A DNA stretch of 53,911 nt from JAHJFW01 sp038065635 (GTDB lineage: Bacteria; Patescibacteriota; Patescibacteriia; 2-12-FULL-60-25). A program made the position numbers and the translations under genes. The DNA is taken from NCBI GenBank assembly GCA_038065635.1, contig JBBTQP010000067.1, forward strand, positions 1-53,911, given 5' to 3'. Below the pieces are notes generated by a model that did no database searches, was not told where the DNA came from, and was given only the letters and a program-made list of their open reading frames with translations. Of this stretch, positions 1 to 7,410 are shown one piece after another. Every line of letters starts with the position of its first letter. Position 1 is the first letter of the stretch.

Positions 1-124
1 ATTTTACTCTAATAGATTCGAGTGGACGAGTTTCACCGCGTCCCCAATTTACATAAATCTCGGCTATCTGACAGATCATGTCACCAAGATCACTGTTCCT
101 TGCTAGTACGCGATCGTACGTCAC
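1..124 (-). CDS. Partial ORF running off the window edge, unknown function
   Basis: An open frame of 41 codons reads from a possible GTG start at 124 down to base 1 without a stop and continues outside the window. It begins after a stop codon in the same frame and lies 21 bases downstream of the membrane protein gene that ends at 146, on the same strand, so it could be the next gene of the restriction-modification operon. The peptide (starting VTYDRVLARN, later YVNWGRGETRP) has a protein-like composition but I do not recognise a family. The start codon is a guess. Confidence 0.35.
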   Translation of the reverse strand, partial: MTYDRVLARNSDLGDMICQIAEIYVNWGRGETRPLESIRVK

Positions 125-145
125 GGCTTTTTTTGATGGGGTGGC

Positions 146-697
146 TCATGGCTTGTAATTTAAACTTTCCAGCAAAATCAAAGCAGACAAGCCGAGATAC
201 AGCAAAGGCCAAATTATGAGAGAGAACCAGAAAAAATTATTTATTGACGGTTTAATAATCTCAGAGAGCGGATCACCCATAATCATACGTTTTCGTAATG
301 AATTATCCTCAATAAGGGCGACCTCAGCCTTCTTGCCGTAGCTTTCAAACTGTTGAGGTTCCAGAGCTGCGATATGTCGAACCTTGGAAAGTTTTGTTGT
401 TCTTTCCTGCTTCTTCAGTGCGCTGCCCGAGTCTAAATCATTCCTGATAAGCTCAATGACCATGACGGTAAAAGCGACAACGACAATCAATGATAAAGCA
501 GAGTTGAACCGATCTGAAAAGTCGCTCTTGTTAGCAGACACGACGGTAAAAAAAACGCCAACGAAGGCAACAAAGGATAGCCGAACTTTCCAGTGCGTAT
601 CTTCATTTTTCTGTTGATACTCAAACAGCGCCTTGAAATTTTTCGCTTTCTCTAAAAAGTCTTTTTCTGTTTGCGCGATCCGTTCCTCTTCGTTCAT
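146..697 (-). CDS. Hypothetical membrane protein with three membrane segments
   Basis: 183 aa. A charged, probably coiled N-terminus (residues 1-37) is followed by membrane segments at about 38-54 and 64-84, a cytoplasmic-looking polar stretch at 85-150 and a third segment at about 153-176. I recognise no family. The ATG sits in an ATGA overlap with the stop of the truncated vsr gene, so the gene looks translationally coupled to the methylase unit. Position suggests an accessory gene of the restriction island, perhaps a membrane effector, but nothing in the sequence proves that. It could equally be a neighbour joined to the island by the deletion that cut vsr. Confidence 0.7.
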   Translation of the reverse strand: MNEEERIAQTEKDFLEKAKNFKALFEYQQKNEDTHWKVRLSFVAFVGVFFTVVSANKSDFSDRFNSALSLIVVVAFTVMVIELIRNDLDSGSALKKQERTTKLSKVRHIAALEPQQFESYGKKAEVALIEDNSLRKRMIMGDPLSEIIKPSINNFFWFSLIIWPLLYLGLSALILLESLNYKP

Positions 698-891
698 ATC
701 AGAATAAAAATTACCATTTCATATTTCGGCAAAACAATATCAGGTTTACCAAAATATTTTGCGGAATCTTTACTGTACCGAAATCCTTCCGCCCAAAACT
801 TTTTCTGAAACTCAACCTCGATCTTACTGTCCATATTTTTGACAGCACTCATCATCTGACTCCTTCTCTTTTTTGAAACTGTATCAGTCAT
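694..891 (-). pseudogene. vsr: Truncated very-short-patch-repair (Vsr) endonuclease
   Basis: Vsr nicks beside T:G mismatches made when 5-methylcytosine deaminates and normally accompanies C5 cytosine methylases. The N-terminal half is recognisable: MTDTVSKKRRSQMMSAVK, then FGKPDIVLPKYEMVIF, which carries the catalytic Asp. The protein stops after 65 aa, where family members (about 130-150 aa) continue with the HGCFWH-type segment holding catalytic histidines and zinc ligands. The chosen ATG at 891 overlaps the methylase stop by 8 bases, as is usual for methylase-vsr pairs; an upstream in-frame start at 975 lies inside the methylase. The remaining fragment should be inactive. The cut falls exactly at the ATGA junction with the next gene. 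Confidence 0.8.
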
Positions 892-1969
892 TTTCGTTGA
901 GCGAGGGTAGTCCGTCGAAAGCCTCACAAACAGAAACATGAGGTCTTGTGCCAAAAAGGGATTCTCCTTGTCCATGCGTCGGCTCAGGCATTTTTATTTT
1001 AGGGAGTCCTTTCCGTGATCCGATAAAAAGTAACCTCCTTCTCATTTGGGGCGCTCCATAATCCGCCGCAAGCAGAATCCCATTCGTGACAGAATATCCG
1101 GCGGCCTCGGCTTTTTCTACAATCTGTTTATACAACCTGCCGCCCCCAACTCCTTTTAGATTAGACACATTCTCCATCACAAAAAACGACGGTTTTATTT
1201 TCTCAACGAAACGTAAAAATTCAAAAATTAGCAACCCTCTATCATCGTCTAATCCTTTCTGCTTTCCGGCTTGGCTAAAAGATTGACAGGGCGGTCCACC
1301 ATGTACAATATCCGGGCGGTCATTTGTCCCAGAGTGTTCTTTCCAAAATTTTAGTGGATCGGCAATTTCCGTAATATCTCTACATACCACTTTTGCTTTA
1401 TTCTTTGGATAACTATCCAGTGTATCGCAGGCGTCTTTCCATTTGTCCAAAGCAACGCGAGTTATGATTTTTTTTGTCAATTCCGCACCGATATCCAAAC
1501 CGCCTATGCCGGAAAACAAACTAAACGCTGTCAGTGTTTTCTTTCCCGCCGCCTTAAGCCCTTGTTTTACAATTTGATCAAAAACCGCGTTTGCAAGAGG
1601 AACGGGGACGGCATTCCCTACTTGTTGCTGGGTACTAGTCAACGTTCCTTTTAATTCGAGACTGTCGGGGAAACCCTGCAAGCGTAACGCTTCTCTGACG
1701 GTTATATAACGATTCTCAAACGGGTGGACGAATTTGTTAAAAATAAAACCCGTAACCGTTAGCGATGGTTTTTTAGGATCAAGCCTGATAATCCTCAAAT
1801 TTGGTCCGCCAACTCTGTTTTCGTCATGCTTGACATAGTACTTAAAACTCTCGTGCCAGAGTTCTTCGGGCAAATCCTGCATTCGCTGACCAATGCCCAA
1901 AGCGTCAATCCGCTTTTGAGATTCGGAGCCGACCTTTCGGGCGATGTGGTTATTTACGATTATTTGCAT
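884..1969 (-). CDS. Circularly permuted C5-cytosine DNA methyltransferase
   Basis: 361 aa. Transfers a methyl group from SAM to cytosine C5 in DNA. Motif order is permuted: the normally C-terminal parts come first (NHIARK at 7-12, a RLDPKKPSLTVTG stretch at 62-74, motif IX region around 89-102, motif X QVGNAVPVPLA at 116-126), followed by motif I FSGIGGLD (152-159), motif IV GGPPCQSFSQ with catalytic Cys228, motif VI ENV (266-268) and motif VIII QMRRRLLFIG (308-317). The break falls inside the target-recognition region, between the C-terminal LPSLNEND and the N-terminal NNHIAR, which are neighbours in ordinary family members. All catalytic motifs are intact. It follows the endonuclease gene by 3 bases and precedes vsr. 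Target sequence cannot be read from the protein. Confidence 0.92.
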   Translation of the reverse strand: MQIIVNNHIARKVGSESQKRIDALGIGQRMQDLPEELWHESFKYYVKHDENRVGGPNLRIIRLDPKKPSLTVTGFIFNKFVHPFENRYITVREALRLQGFPDSLELKGTLTSTQQQVGNAVPVPLANAVFDQIVKQGLKAAGKKTLTAFSLFSGIGGLDIGAELTKKIITRVALDKWKDACDTLDSYPKNKAKVVCRDITEIADPLKFWKEHSGTNDRPDIVHGGPPCQSFSQAGKQKGLDDDRGLLIFEFLRFVEKIKPSFFVMENVSNLKGVGGGRLYKQIVEKAEAAGYSVTNGILLAADYGAPQMRRRLLFIGSRKGLPKIKMPEPTHGQGESLFGTRPHVSVCEAFDGLPSLNEND

Positions 1970-1972
1970 AGA

Positions 1973-2737
1973 TCAGAATGAAAAATTTTCTTTAATCCAT
2001 TCGTCCCGAGCATATGTGAACGAAAAAGACACAATGCCGTCGTAGAGATTATATAAAGGCACGTTTGGAGGAAGGTCTTTTGCCCGTTTCGCTTTGCCCG
2101 TTTCGTCTTTCGTCCAGATGACATCTTTCAAGTCTTGCAAATATTCATCAAAATGTCTGATGGCGTGAAGATTTGAAATGAGTCCGGTTTTAATGTTAAT
2201 TCCATCAATTTTTGGTTTATTTGTTGCTCCAAGTTTTAGGACTTGATATGTTCCTTTTTTGATATCATCGGTTCTATCCATTCCAACGCTGGATTTGCTG
2301 TCTGAAATTGACTCATATCCACCTGCTCCGACTCCGCGTTGAGGCCAATTTTCCGGTATTGGCCGGGGTTGCCCGCATGCGTTGGTCATCCAATAAATTG
2401 CGTCAATGCCATTGCCGGATAATTTTCCTTTACTTTCGTATGTCTTGAAAGCGTGCGACCAGAATGAATGGTACTGCTTAAAAAAATCCATTTTCATTAA
2501 ACCAATTATCCCCTTGTATGCCCACCCCTGTTTAGACTTCGGATCAATCGTTCCTATATCAAAAATCTTGTACGATTTGATCTGTTTATCTTTTTCACCA
2601 ATAAGAGGTAAGAAGATTCCCAGTTTGTCGGACGATAAATTTGTATTATTTAAGGCCAAATGTCCCGATTCAACTTCGCGGTCTTCTTTCTCCTCGGTTT
2701 GCTTTTCAGTAGTTGTCGCCAACGGCAACGTTACCAA
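1973..2737 (-). CDS. Restriction endonuclease, C-terminal part (split by frameshift)
   Basis: 254 aa from a TTG codon at 2737. The reading frame is open further upstream, and its codons immediately before the TTG spell AEVKSSP, which carries the E-x-K half of a PD-(D/E)xK nuclease site. That matches the truncated end of the preceding ORF (2749-3219), so the two are pieces of one gene of about 415 codons. The rest of the fragment contains GVGAGGYESISDSKSS (about 134-149) and a run of lysine-rich and aromatic segments without a family signature I can name with certainty; from memory the combined protein resembles ApaLI-like endonucleases, which needs checking. It ends 3 bases before the methylase start, as expected for its cognate enzyme. 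Confidence 0.75.
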   Translation of the reverse strand: MVTLPLATTTEKQTEEKEDREVESGHLALNNTNLSSDKLGIFLPLIGEKDKQIKSYKIFDIGTIDPKSKQGWAYKGIIGLMKMDFFKQYHSFWSHAFKTYESKGKLSGNGIDAIYWMTNACGQPRPIPENWPQRGVGAGGYESISDSKSSVGMDRTDDIKKGTYQVLKLGATNKPKIDGINIKTGLISNLHAIRHFDEYLQDLKDVIWTKDETGKAKRAKDLPPNVPLYNLYDGIVSFSFTYARDEWIKENFSF

Positions 2738-2748
2738 CGGAGATGATT

Positions 2749-3219
2749 TTACTTCTGCAAAAAAAAAACAATTTGCTTGCTTTTTTCATAGAATATTAAG
2801 TCCGCCGGTTCAGACGCTTTGTAAATTTCAATTTTTCTTCCATGTTTCTCAAATAAGATTTTTAACATTAGCCCCAAGAGATCTACGGCGATGCTACCAA
2901 TGCTCCCGGAGCTCGGTTTATTTGATTTATGGTATTTGAATTTTCCGTCTAGGTTGCAACGCGGACAGATGTTGGTGTAAGAAAAGAGAAGCAGCGGATC
3001 GCCCTTATGCGGGCAGTAAATCCATCCTCTGTTCGCTACGCGACTGTAATATTCGGCGGATACCAACAAATCAAAAGCCGCGCCCAACGATAAGCCAATT
3101 TCTTTCTTTGGCATCTTGTACGCCTCTTCCACAAGTCTTTTTGCCAATTCCGCCTTTTCTGAATTTATGGAAATCGGCGTGGAGTTATCTATAATATTTT
3201 GAATGTCTTTGGGCAGCAT
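2749..3219 (-). CDS. Restriction endonuclease, N-terminal part (split by frameshift)
   Basis: 156 aa. Contains a zinc-ribbon-like set of cysteines (Cys69 in YCPHKGD, CPRC at 85-88) and, near the end, EPADLIFYE (137-145) with the first catalytic acidic residue of a PD-(D/E)xK nuclease. The frame then meets a run of ten T (coding strand) and ends a few codons later in VFFLQK. Reading with eleven or eight T instead would continue into AEVKSSPLVTLP and the 1973-2737 frame, joining the D and E-x-K parts. The gene is therefore off by mutation, phase-variable, expressed by ribosomal slippage, or misread by the sequencer. The ATG at 3219 has no clear ribosome site. Confidence 0.78.
   Translation of the reverse strand: MLPKDIQNIIDNSTPISINSEKAELAKRLVEEAYKMPKKEIGLSLGAAFDLLVSAEYYSRVANRGWIYCPHKGDPLLLFSYTNICPRCNLDGKFKYHKSNKPSSGSIGSIAVDLLGLMLKILFEKHGRKIEIYKASEPADLIFYEKSKQIVFFLQK
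2759..2768 (-). repeat. Ten-base homopolymer at the endonuclease frameshift
   Basis: Ten A on the plus strand, T10 on the coding strand, lies exactly where the two endonuclease frames meet. One extra T or two fewer would restore a single ORF. Such tracts change length by slipped-strand replication, are a common error site for sequencing, and the U-rich run could also permit a -1 ribosomal shift. Confidence 0.85.
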
Positions 3220-3247
3220 ATTTATTAAATCAATTACCTAGCGGCAG

Positions 3248-3269
3248 AGCCGGCGGGGTATCGCCGGTT
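3248..3269 (-). terminator. GC-rich hairpin after xseB
   Basis: CCGGCG (3250-3255) pairs with CGCCGG (3262-3267) around a 6-base loop, 11 bases past the xseB stop and upstream of the endonuclease gene. There is no U-run after the stem, so it is a weak or factor-assisted terminator at best. It would separate xseB from the restriction-modification genes. Confidence 0.4.
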
Positions 3270-3279
3270 GCATATTTTA

Positions 3280-3495
3280 TCACTCCCATTCCCCAAACCT
3301 CTCCTTAATTTCCTTTACCTTATTTTCCGCCAAATCCAACCGCTTTCGCAGAGCATCCGCGATTTCCATTGCGCGTTCGAATTTCTGAAGGCCTTGGTCG
3401 AGATCGCCATCGCCTTTTTCAAACCAACCGGTAAGAGCTTCGAGTTCCTCGAAACTTTTAGCGACGTCAATTTGTTTGGTTTCCTTTTTGGGCAT
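3280..3495 (-). CDS. xseB: Exodeoxyribonuclease VII small subunit
   Basis: 71 aa, normal length for XseB. The pattern SFEELEALTGWFEKGDGDLDQ followed by a long helix rich in Leu, Glu and Lys is the XseB signature (two-helix hairpin that coats XseA). With XseA it forms the enzyme that degrades single-stranded DNA to oligonucleotides in repair. xseA lies upstream on the same strand, but a NYN nuclease gene is inserted between the two subunits instead of the usual direct overlap. Confidence 0.93.
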   Translation of the reverse strand: MPKKETKQIDVAKSFEELEALTGWFEKGDGDLDQGLQKFERAMEIADALRKRLDLAENKVKEIKERFGEWE

Positions 3496-3602
3496 ATTTC
3501 AATATATTTGGTATTTGCATATTCTATTCAATGCTTCATTTATCCACGACTATTTGGTGATAAATTCAAGTTATTGACTTAATATCTTTCATCCGCTATA
3601 TT

Positions 3603-4154
3603 TTATTTATCACCACGAAAAAGACCCCTGCCGGGCTCGTCCCTGCCGGGGGCTTTTTCATTTAGTGATTCTAGTAGATTCTTTTGATCTTTAATATAAG
3701 CAATGGAAGCATCGGTACGTTTTAAAAGAATTGAGCACTTTTCTACCGGGGCAGGCGAAAGTATTGTCAAAAGCTGCTTTTTTTCCAACCAAAATTTAAC
3801 TAGCGGCGCATAGTCCCCATCGCTAGTTACCAACACGACACGCCTAGCCATACCTTCATATGAATCACGCATCGCTTGAGTAACTAGATCTGCGTCACAA
3901 TTGCCCTTTGCTCTTCCGTTACCATCATAAATAACTTCTTTATATACGAGCGTAAAACCATCCTTCTGTAGTTGAGTATACCTATCTTTATATTTTGGAA
4001 TAAGACCAACGAACAGATAAACAAGTCCTACTCCGTATTTATCCGAAAGCCAAATTCGAAATCTGGAATAATCAAGACGCCAACCGAGAGATAGGACTCC
4101 GCGATGTAAATTCGCCCCGTCTATATATGCTATAGTTTTATTCTCTGGCAGCAT
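3603..4154 (-). CDS. NYN-domain (LabA/DUF88-type) ribonuclease-like protein
   Basis: 183 aa. The PIN-like NYN fold is shown by IAYIDGANLHRG near the N-terminus, CDADLVTQAMRD in the middle and VLVTSDGDYAPLV (catalytic-type acidic residues). Such proteins are predicted metal-dependent RNases; no partner is known here. ATG at 4154 is preferred to a TTG two codons upstream. The last about 20 codons (KAPGRDEPGRGLFRGDK) are written through a GC-rich inverted repeat at 3618-3658, so the C-terminal tail is probably not part of the ancestral protein. The gene sits between xseA and xseB and is separated from xseA by an AT-rich palindrome. Confidence 0.85.
   Translation of the reverse strand: MLPENKTIAYIDGANLHRGVLSLGWRLDYSRFRIWLSDKYGVGLVYLFVGLIPKYKDRYTQLQKDGFTLVYKEVIYDGNGRAKGNCDADLVTQAMRDSYEGMARRVVLVTSDGDYAPLVKFWLEKKQLLTILSPAPVEKCSILLKRTDASIAYIKDQKNLLESLNEKAPGRDEPGRGLFRGDK
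3618..3658 (-). terminator. Terminator-like hairpin inside the NYN gene end
   Basis: An 18-base arm (3618-3635) and its near complement (3641-3658, 15 of 18 pairs) surround the 5-base loop CTCGT. On the coding strand the stem is GC-rich, ends in CTTTTT and so looks like an intrinsic terminator, yet it lies upstream of the NYN stop codon at 3603-3605. Confidence 0.5.
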
Positions 4155-4226
4155 AATCAAAAACTCATTCTTTTTGTTTGGCTTCCTTTTTTTGCATAGT
4201 TAGTTGGCTAATTAACGAATCAGATT

Positions 4227-4280
4227 ACGAATTATACGAATTGTATCGAATGTACTTCGTCAACAATTCGTATAATTCGT
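4227..4280. repeat. Perfect 18-bp AT-rich inverted repeat (cruciform)
   Basis: ACGAATTATACGAATTGT at 4227-4244 is exactly complementary to 4263-4280, with an 18-base loop that itself contains a small CGAA/TTCG stem. The flanks continue with ATTAACGAAT (4211-4220) and ATTCGTTAAT (about 4316-4325), extending the symmetry imperfectly. It fills the gap between xseA and the NYN gene. The stem has no GC-rich terminator form; a DNA cruciform, RNA processing site or scar of an inserted gene are possible. Confidence 0.8.
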
Positions 4281-4299
4281 ACGATTCATTCGTAATTCG

Positions 4300-5475
4300 T
4301 CATTTGTTCATTCGTAATTCGTTAATGGTAGTCTCCGCTTCTCCGTCGCGCAATACGAGAGCGACGGATTGTCCGACGCTTAATCCGGTGACAGAGGAAA
4401 TCGTGTTACCGGACGCGTCGCGAATAATAGCATACCCGCGCGAAAGCACTGACGTTGGGTCGAGCGATGCCAGTAAGCGAACTCGATTGGAGATGCGTTC
4501 ACGCAATGACGCAATCCATTGCTCAACAAGCCGCAGACACTTTTCGTTCACTCGCGACAGTGCATCGCGCTTTGAAGCAAGCCAAATACTCGGAGCGCTT
4601 AGGGCGTGAGTGATTGCGTCTCGCCGATCTTCGATTAAACGGATAAAACGTGAATCAATCCCAGACACCAGAGTTGAAAGTTCGTACTGCACATCTCGTC
4701 TGTCAGGGACCAATCGTCGCGCGCAATCAGTTGGAGTTGATGCGCGAACATCAGCGGCTTCTTCCGCCAAGGTTATGTCGCGCTCATGACCGATTGCGAC
4801 GAGCGTTGGAATCTTCGACGCATACACCGCGCGAACAACCTGTTCGTCATTGAACGCCATCAGCTCTTCAAGAGATCCGCCGCCGCGCGTCAAAATAAGC
4901 GCGTCGTAATTTTTCGATTGCGCGGTTTGAATCGCGCGAACAATATCTTTTGGCGCGCGCTCGCCTTGGACGAGAACGTGATAAAGATCTATTTCAACTC
5001 CGCCCCAACGTTCGGACATTATTCGAATGAAGTCGCCGTAAGCAGCACTCTCTCGCGAGGCAACAAGCGCGATGCGTTGCGGGAATCTCGGCAATTCGCG
5101 CTTGCGAGACGGATCAAAAATCCCTTCTTTTTCAAGTCGCGCCCGAAGTAACGCCAGCGCTTTTTTCAAAGCCCCTTCGCCCGCAAGCTCTATTCTTTCA
5201 GCGGAAAGTGAGAATTTCCCGTACTTCGGATACACACGCGGCAATCCTATGACGCGAACCTTGATTCCATCTTCAATCGGAACACGAAGATTCCAAACCG
5301 GAAGAAACACGTTCACCAGCGCCTTATCATCTTTCAAATCAAACGAAACCCACTGCCCTTGCGACACGCGATATCCCGAAACCTCCCCCTCGACTCCAAC
5401 TTCTTCCGTACCCCAAGACTCCTTCAGCACGAAGTTGACTGTCTCGATAAATTCGGAAACTTGGAGGATGCGCAT
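4300..5475 (-). CDS. xseA: Exodeoxyribonuclease VII large subunit
   Basis: 391 aa from the ATG at 5475. N-terminal OB fold (MRILQVSEFIETVNFVLKES, then VEGEVSGYRVSQGQWVSFDLKD), central catalytic domain with RGGGSLEELMAFNDE and GHERDITLAEEAADVRASTPTDCA, then a coiled-coil region and C-terminal SRGYAIIRD segment. All are XseA landmarks. The frame stays open upstream to 5706, but those codons lie inside the preceding gene and do not look like XseA; the ATG two bases after that gene's stop is the natural start. Forms exonuclease VII with XseB. Confidence 0.95.
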   Translation of the reverse strand: MRILQVSEFIETVNFVLKESWGTEEVGVEGEVSGYRVSQGQWVSFDLKDDKALVNVFLPVWNLRVPIEDGIKVRVIGLPRVYPKYGKFSLSAERIELAGEGALKKALALLRARLEKEGIFDPSRKRELPRFPQRIALVASRESAAYGDFIRIMSERWGGVEIDLYHVLVQGERAPKDIVRAIQTAQSKNYDALILTRGGGSLEELMAFNDEQVVRAVYASKIPTLVAIGHERDITLAEEAADVRASTPTDCARRLVPDRRDVQYELSTLVSGIDSRFIRLIEDRRDAITHALSAPSIWLASKRDALSRVNEKCLRLVEQWIASLRERISNRVRLLASLDPTSVLSRGYAIIRDASGNTISSVTGLSVGQSVALVLRDGEAETTINELRMNK

Positions 5476-5477
5476 GC

Positions 5478-7280
5478 TCACTTCATCAACAACCCTCCCC
5501 ATTCGACCAACGTGAATCCGCGACGAACAGGAGTTTCGATCTTTGGTTCGGGAATGGAGATCGGCGCTTTGAGTTTTTGCCAGTCCATAAAAATGCGGAT
5601 GGACGTCGCCGGTGCTGGCGACACATACAGAGGTGCCGCCTTCGACCATGCGCTCGTCAGGAACGACACACGGTAATACGGCGCGCCAGTCATCTTCGGC
5701 ACCCAAAATTCTCGGAACTCGCGAGACTCGGTCTGATTCAAACCGTATTGCTTCAAAATCTCCGCCAATCTCGAATCCACTTCGCCATCCTTCAAAATAA
5801 ATCCGTCTTTAGGAGCTTTATACCCAACTCCGGTTCCCTCCCAATACAATGAACCAAAACGTGCTCCATCGCGCATAACAAGCTGACCGTCGGGACTTGC
5901 TGTCACGTTCCAACCGGACACGGGATACGTCGGCTCGCTTTCAGTTACGTTAATAAAAGACGGAAGACGAACCGAAACGTTCGTAACCTTTTCGGGATAA
6001 AGATAGATGACGGGTTTGCCACACTCAACCTGTGGCTGAACGTCCATAACGCTATACTGAACCCAACGACCTAATGCGTCGCGCCAAAAAAACACAGGAA
6101 TTGGATGCTTATTGATGAATTCCTCAAATGAGGGTTTTTCACCAGTAGCCCTATCGTAACCGATCCAACTTTCATACATCTCCTTAACTTGTTTAAGATT
6201 GGCAGGATCTTTTGCGATGTAAACGTCATCGCCATTAGGAGCTTTGCCACCGAGAGTCAGAGCGCCCTGCAATTCTGTGTCTGAAACAATCTCCGCGCAA
6301 CCATGAAATCCGCATCCGCTCATTTCATAAGGGAGGTAATATCCTTTAAGATTTGAATTTGCGACCTTCCAAGTCACCCTATCTGCTGAAATAGCGCTCT
6401 CAATACCTTCGGCTGACGTTCCCTTCAAATCTTCACGCTTGGACGGAATAAGCGACGCATAGCGATATCCTGTTCCATCCGGCCCGAAAACGAGTAGACA
6501 ACCGATTGGATCGCTGAAATTAACATCGGTTAAAGTTGAAGAATATAAATTCCAGCCATCTGTAGTTGATGCGACTTTTATTCTTCCTGGACAACCCTCG
6601 CGTGTACAACTTGGATCAGGAACTACTCCACTAAATTCACTCGTAAGTACTATCTTAGCTCCATTTTGAAGCACTGATTCGGACGGCGGAGCGTTTAATT
6701 TTACTGAGTATTTGACATCGAGCGTAAAAAAATAAGTGGAAAGCCATGTTTTATCTTCCATTCCCCGTTGCGAATAAACCCGATCACCGTTTGGCGAAAT
6801 AAATATAAGCGTCTTTTCTCTTGTGGTCCCCAGTCCTTGCTCGTCATACATCATTGCGTAAACTTTATAGCCACCAAGATTCTTCGTGCCACGCACAACA
6901 CCCTTTTCCCAAAAAACAAAATTCGCGGTAAGACCTATCGACCCTTCCGGAAACGGAATGGGAGATGGAACAGACGGATCATGGTTCAAGTTCGCGAAAA
7001 TTACATTCGGATCAACTTTTTTCGGCTGTGAATTCCAATCTACGTCAATTGCAATTCCTGGAGAGGAGGAAGCGGATTCTTCAACCGGAGGCGTTGGTAT
7101 GCCTGTAAGCGGTGGCGGCACATTAGCTGCATCCGGCGGACCGTTAATAATCTTTGTGACCGGAGGTTTTACTATAAACTGCAACGCCACAATTACCACC
7201 AGCACTCCGAATACCACTCCGGAGACAAACAATAGCGGGAAAAGGAAGCATTGAGATGAGAGCTTGGATGTGAGTTTCAT
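5478..7280 (-). CDS. Secreted or membrane-anchored protein with CGKPVIYLYP motif
   Basis: 600 aa. One N-terminal membrane segment (about residues 13-37) and a proline-rich linker precede a large exported part. The C-terminal third holds the CGKPVIYLYPE motif followed by VSVRLP, and ends in GFTLVEWGG, a combination I know from exported proteins of unknown function in several phyla. Paired cysteines (SCTREGC, SGCGFHGC) suggest disulfides. The ATG at 7280 is chosen because the longer frame from 7328 would start inside a dispersed repeat. It is adjacent to and probably co-transcribed with xseA, without an evident functional link. Confidence 0.8.
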   Translation of the reverse strand: MKLTSKLSSQCFLFPLLFVSGVVFGVLVVIVALQFIVKPPVTKIINGPPDAANVPPPLTGIPTPPVEESASSSPGIAIDVDWNSQPKKVDPNVIFANLNHDPSVPSPIPFPEGSIGLTANFVFWEKGVVRGTKNLGGYKVYAMMYDEQGLGTTREKTLIFISPNGDRVYSQRGMEDKTWLSTYFFTLDVKYSVKLNAPPSESVLQNGAKIVLTSEFSGVVPDPSCTREGCPGRIKVASTTDGWNLYSSTLTDVNFSDPIGCLLVFGPDGTGYRYASLIPSKREDLKGTSAEGIESAISADRVTWKVANSNLKGYYLPYEMSGCGFHGCAEIVSDTELQGALTLGGKAPNGDDVYIAKDPANLKQVKEMYESWIGYDRATGEKPSFEEFINKHPIPVFFWRDALGRWVQYSVMDVQPQVECGKPVIYLYPEKVTNVSVRLPSFINVTESEPTYPVSGWNVTASPDGQLVMRDGARFGSLYWEGTGVGYKAPKDGFILKDGEVDSRLAEILKQYGLNQTESREFREFWVPKMTGAPYYRVSFLTSAWSKAAPLYVSPAPATSIRIFMDWQKLKAPISIPEPKIETPVRRGFTLVEWGGLLMK

Positions 7281-7314
7281 ATATACGACACAGGGATGGG
7301 TTATATCTTTTTTC

Positions 7315-7407
7315 GTCATTGCGAGCATCAGCAGAGGCGTGGCAATCTAATCAGAGGAGAGAACCCTCTTACTAGATTGCCACGTCGTTGCTACTCCTCG
7401 CAATGAC
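7315..7407. repeat. GTCATTGCGAG palindromic repeat, full copy
   Basis: Two imperfect inverted arms of about 34 bp, beginning GTCATTGCGAG and ending CTCGCAATGAC, with GTGGCAATCTAAT-type inner ends. Other copies: 15142-15177 (half), 17131-17208 (full), 53862-53911 (at the window edge). It lies in the gap between the 636-codon frame and the CGKPVIYLYP protein. Confidence 0.85.
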
Positions 7408-7410
7408 ATC

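Noticed and set aside
5475..5706. N-terminal extension of the exonuclease VII large subunit frame
   Set aside because: The codons overlap the previous gene, do not resemble XseA, and a natural ATG follows the previous stop by two bases.
7315..7407. Possible CRISPR-like array from recurring GTCATTGCGAG units
   Set aside because: Copies are dispersed, palindromic and unevenly spaced, with no spacer pattern and no cas genes.
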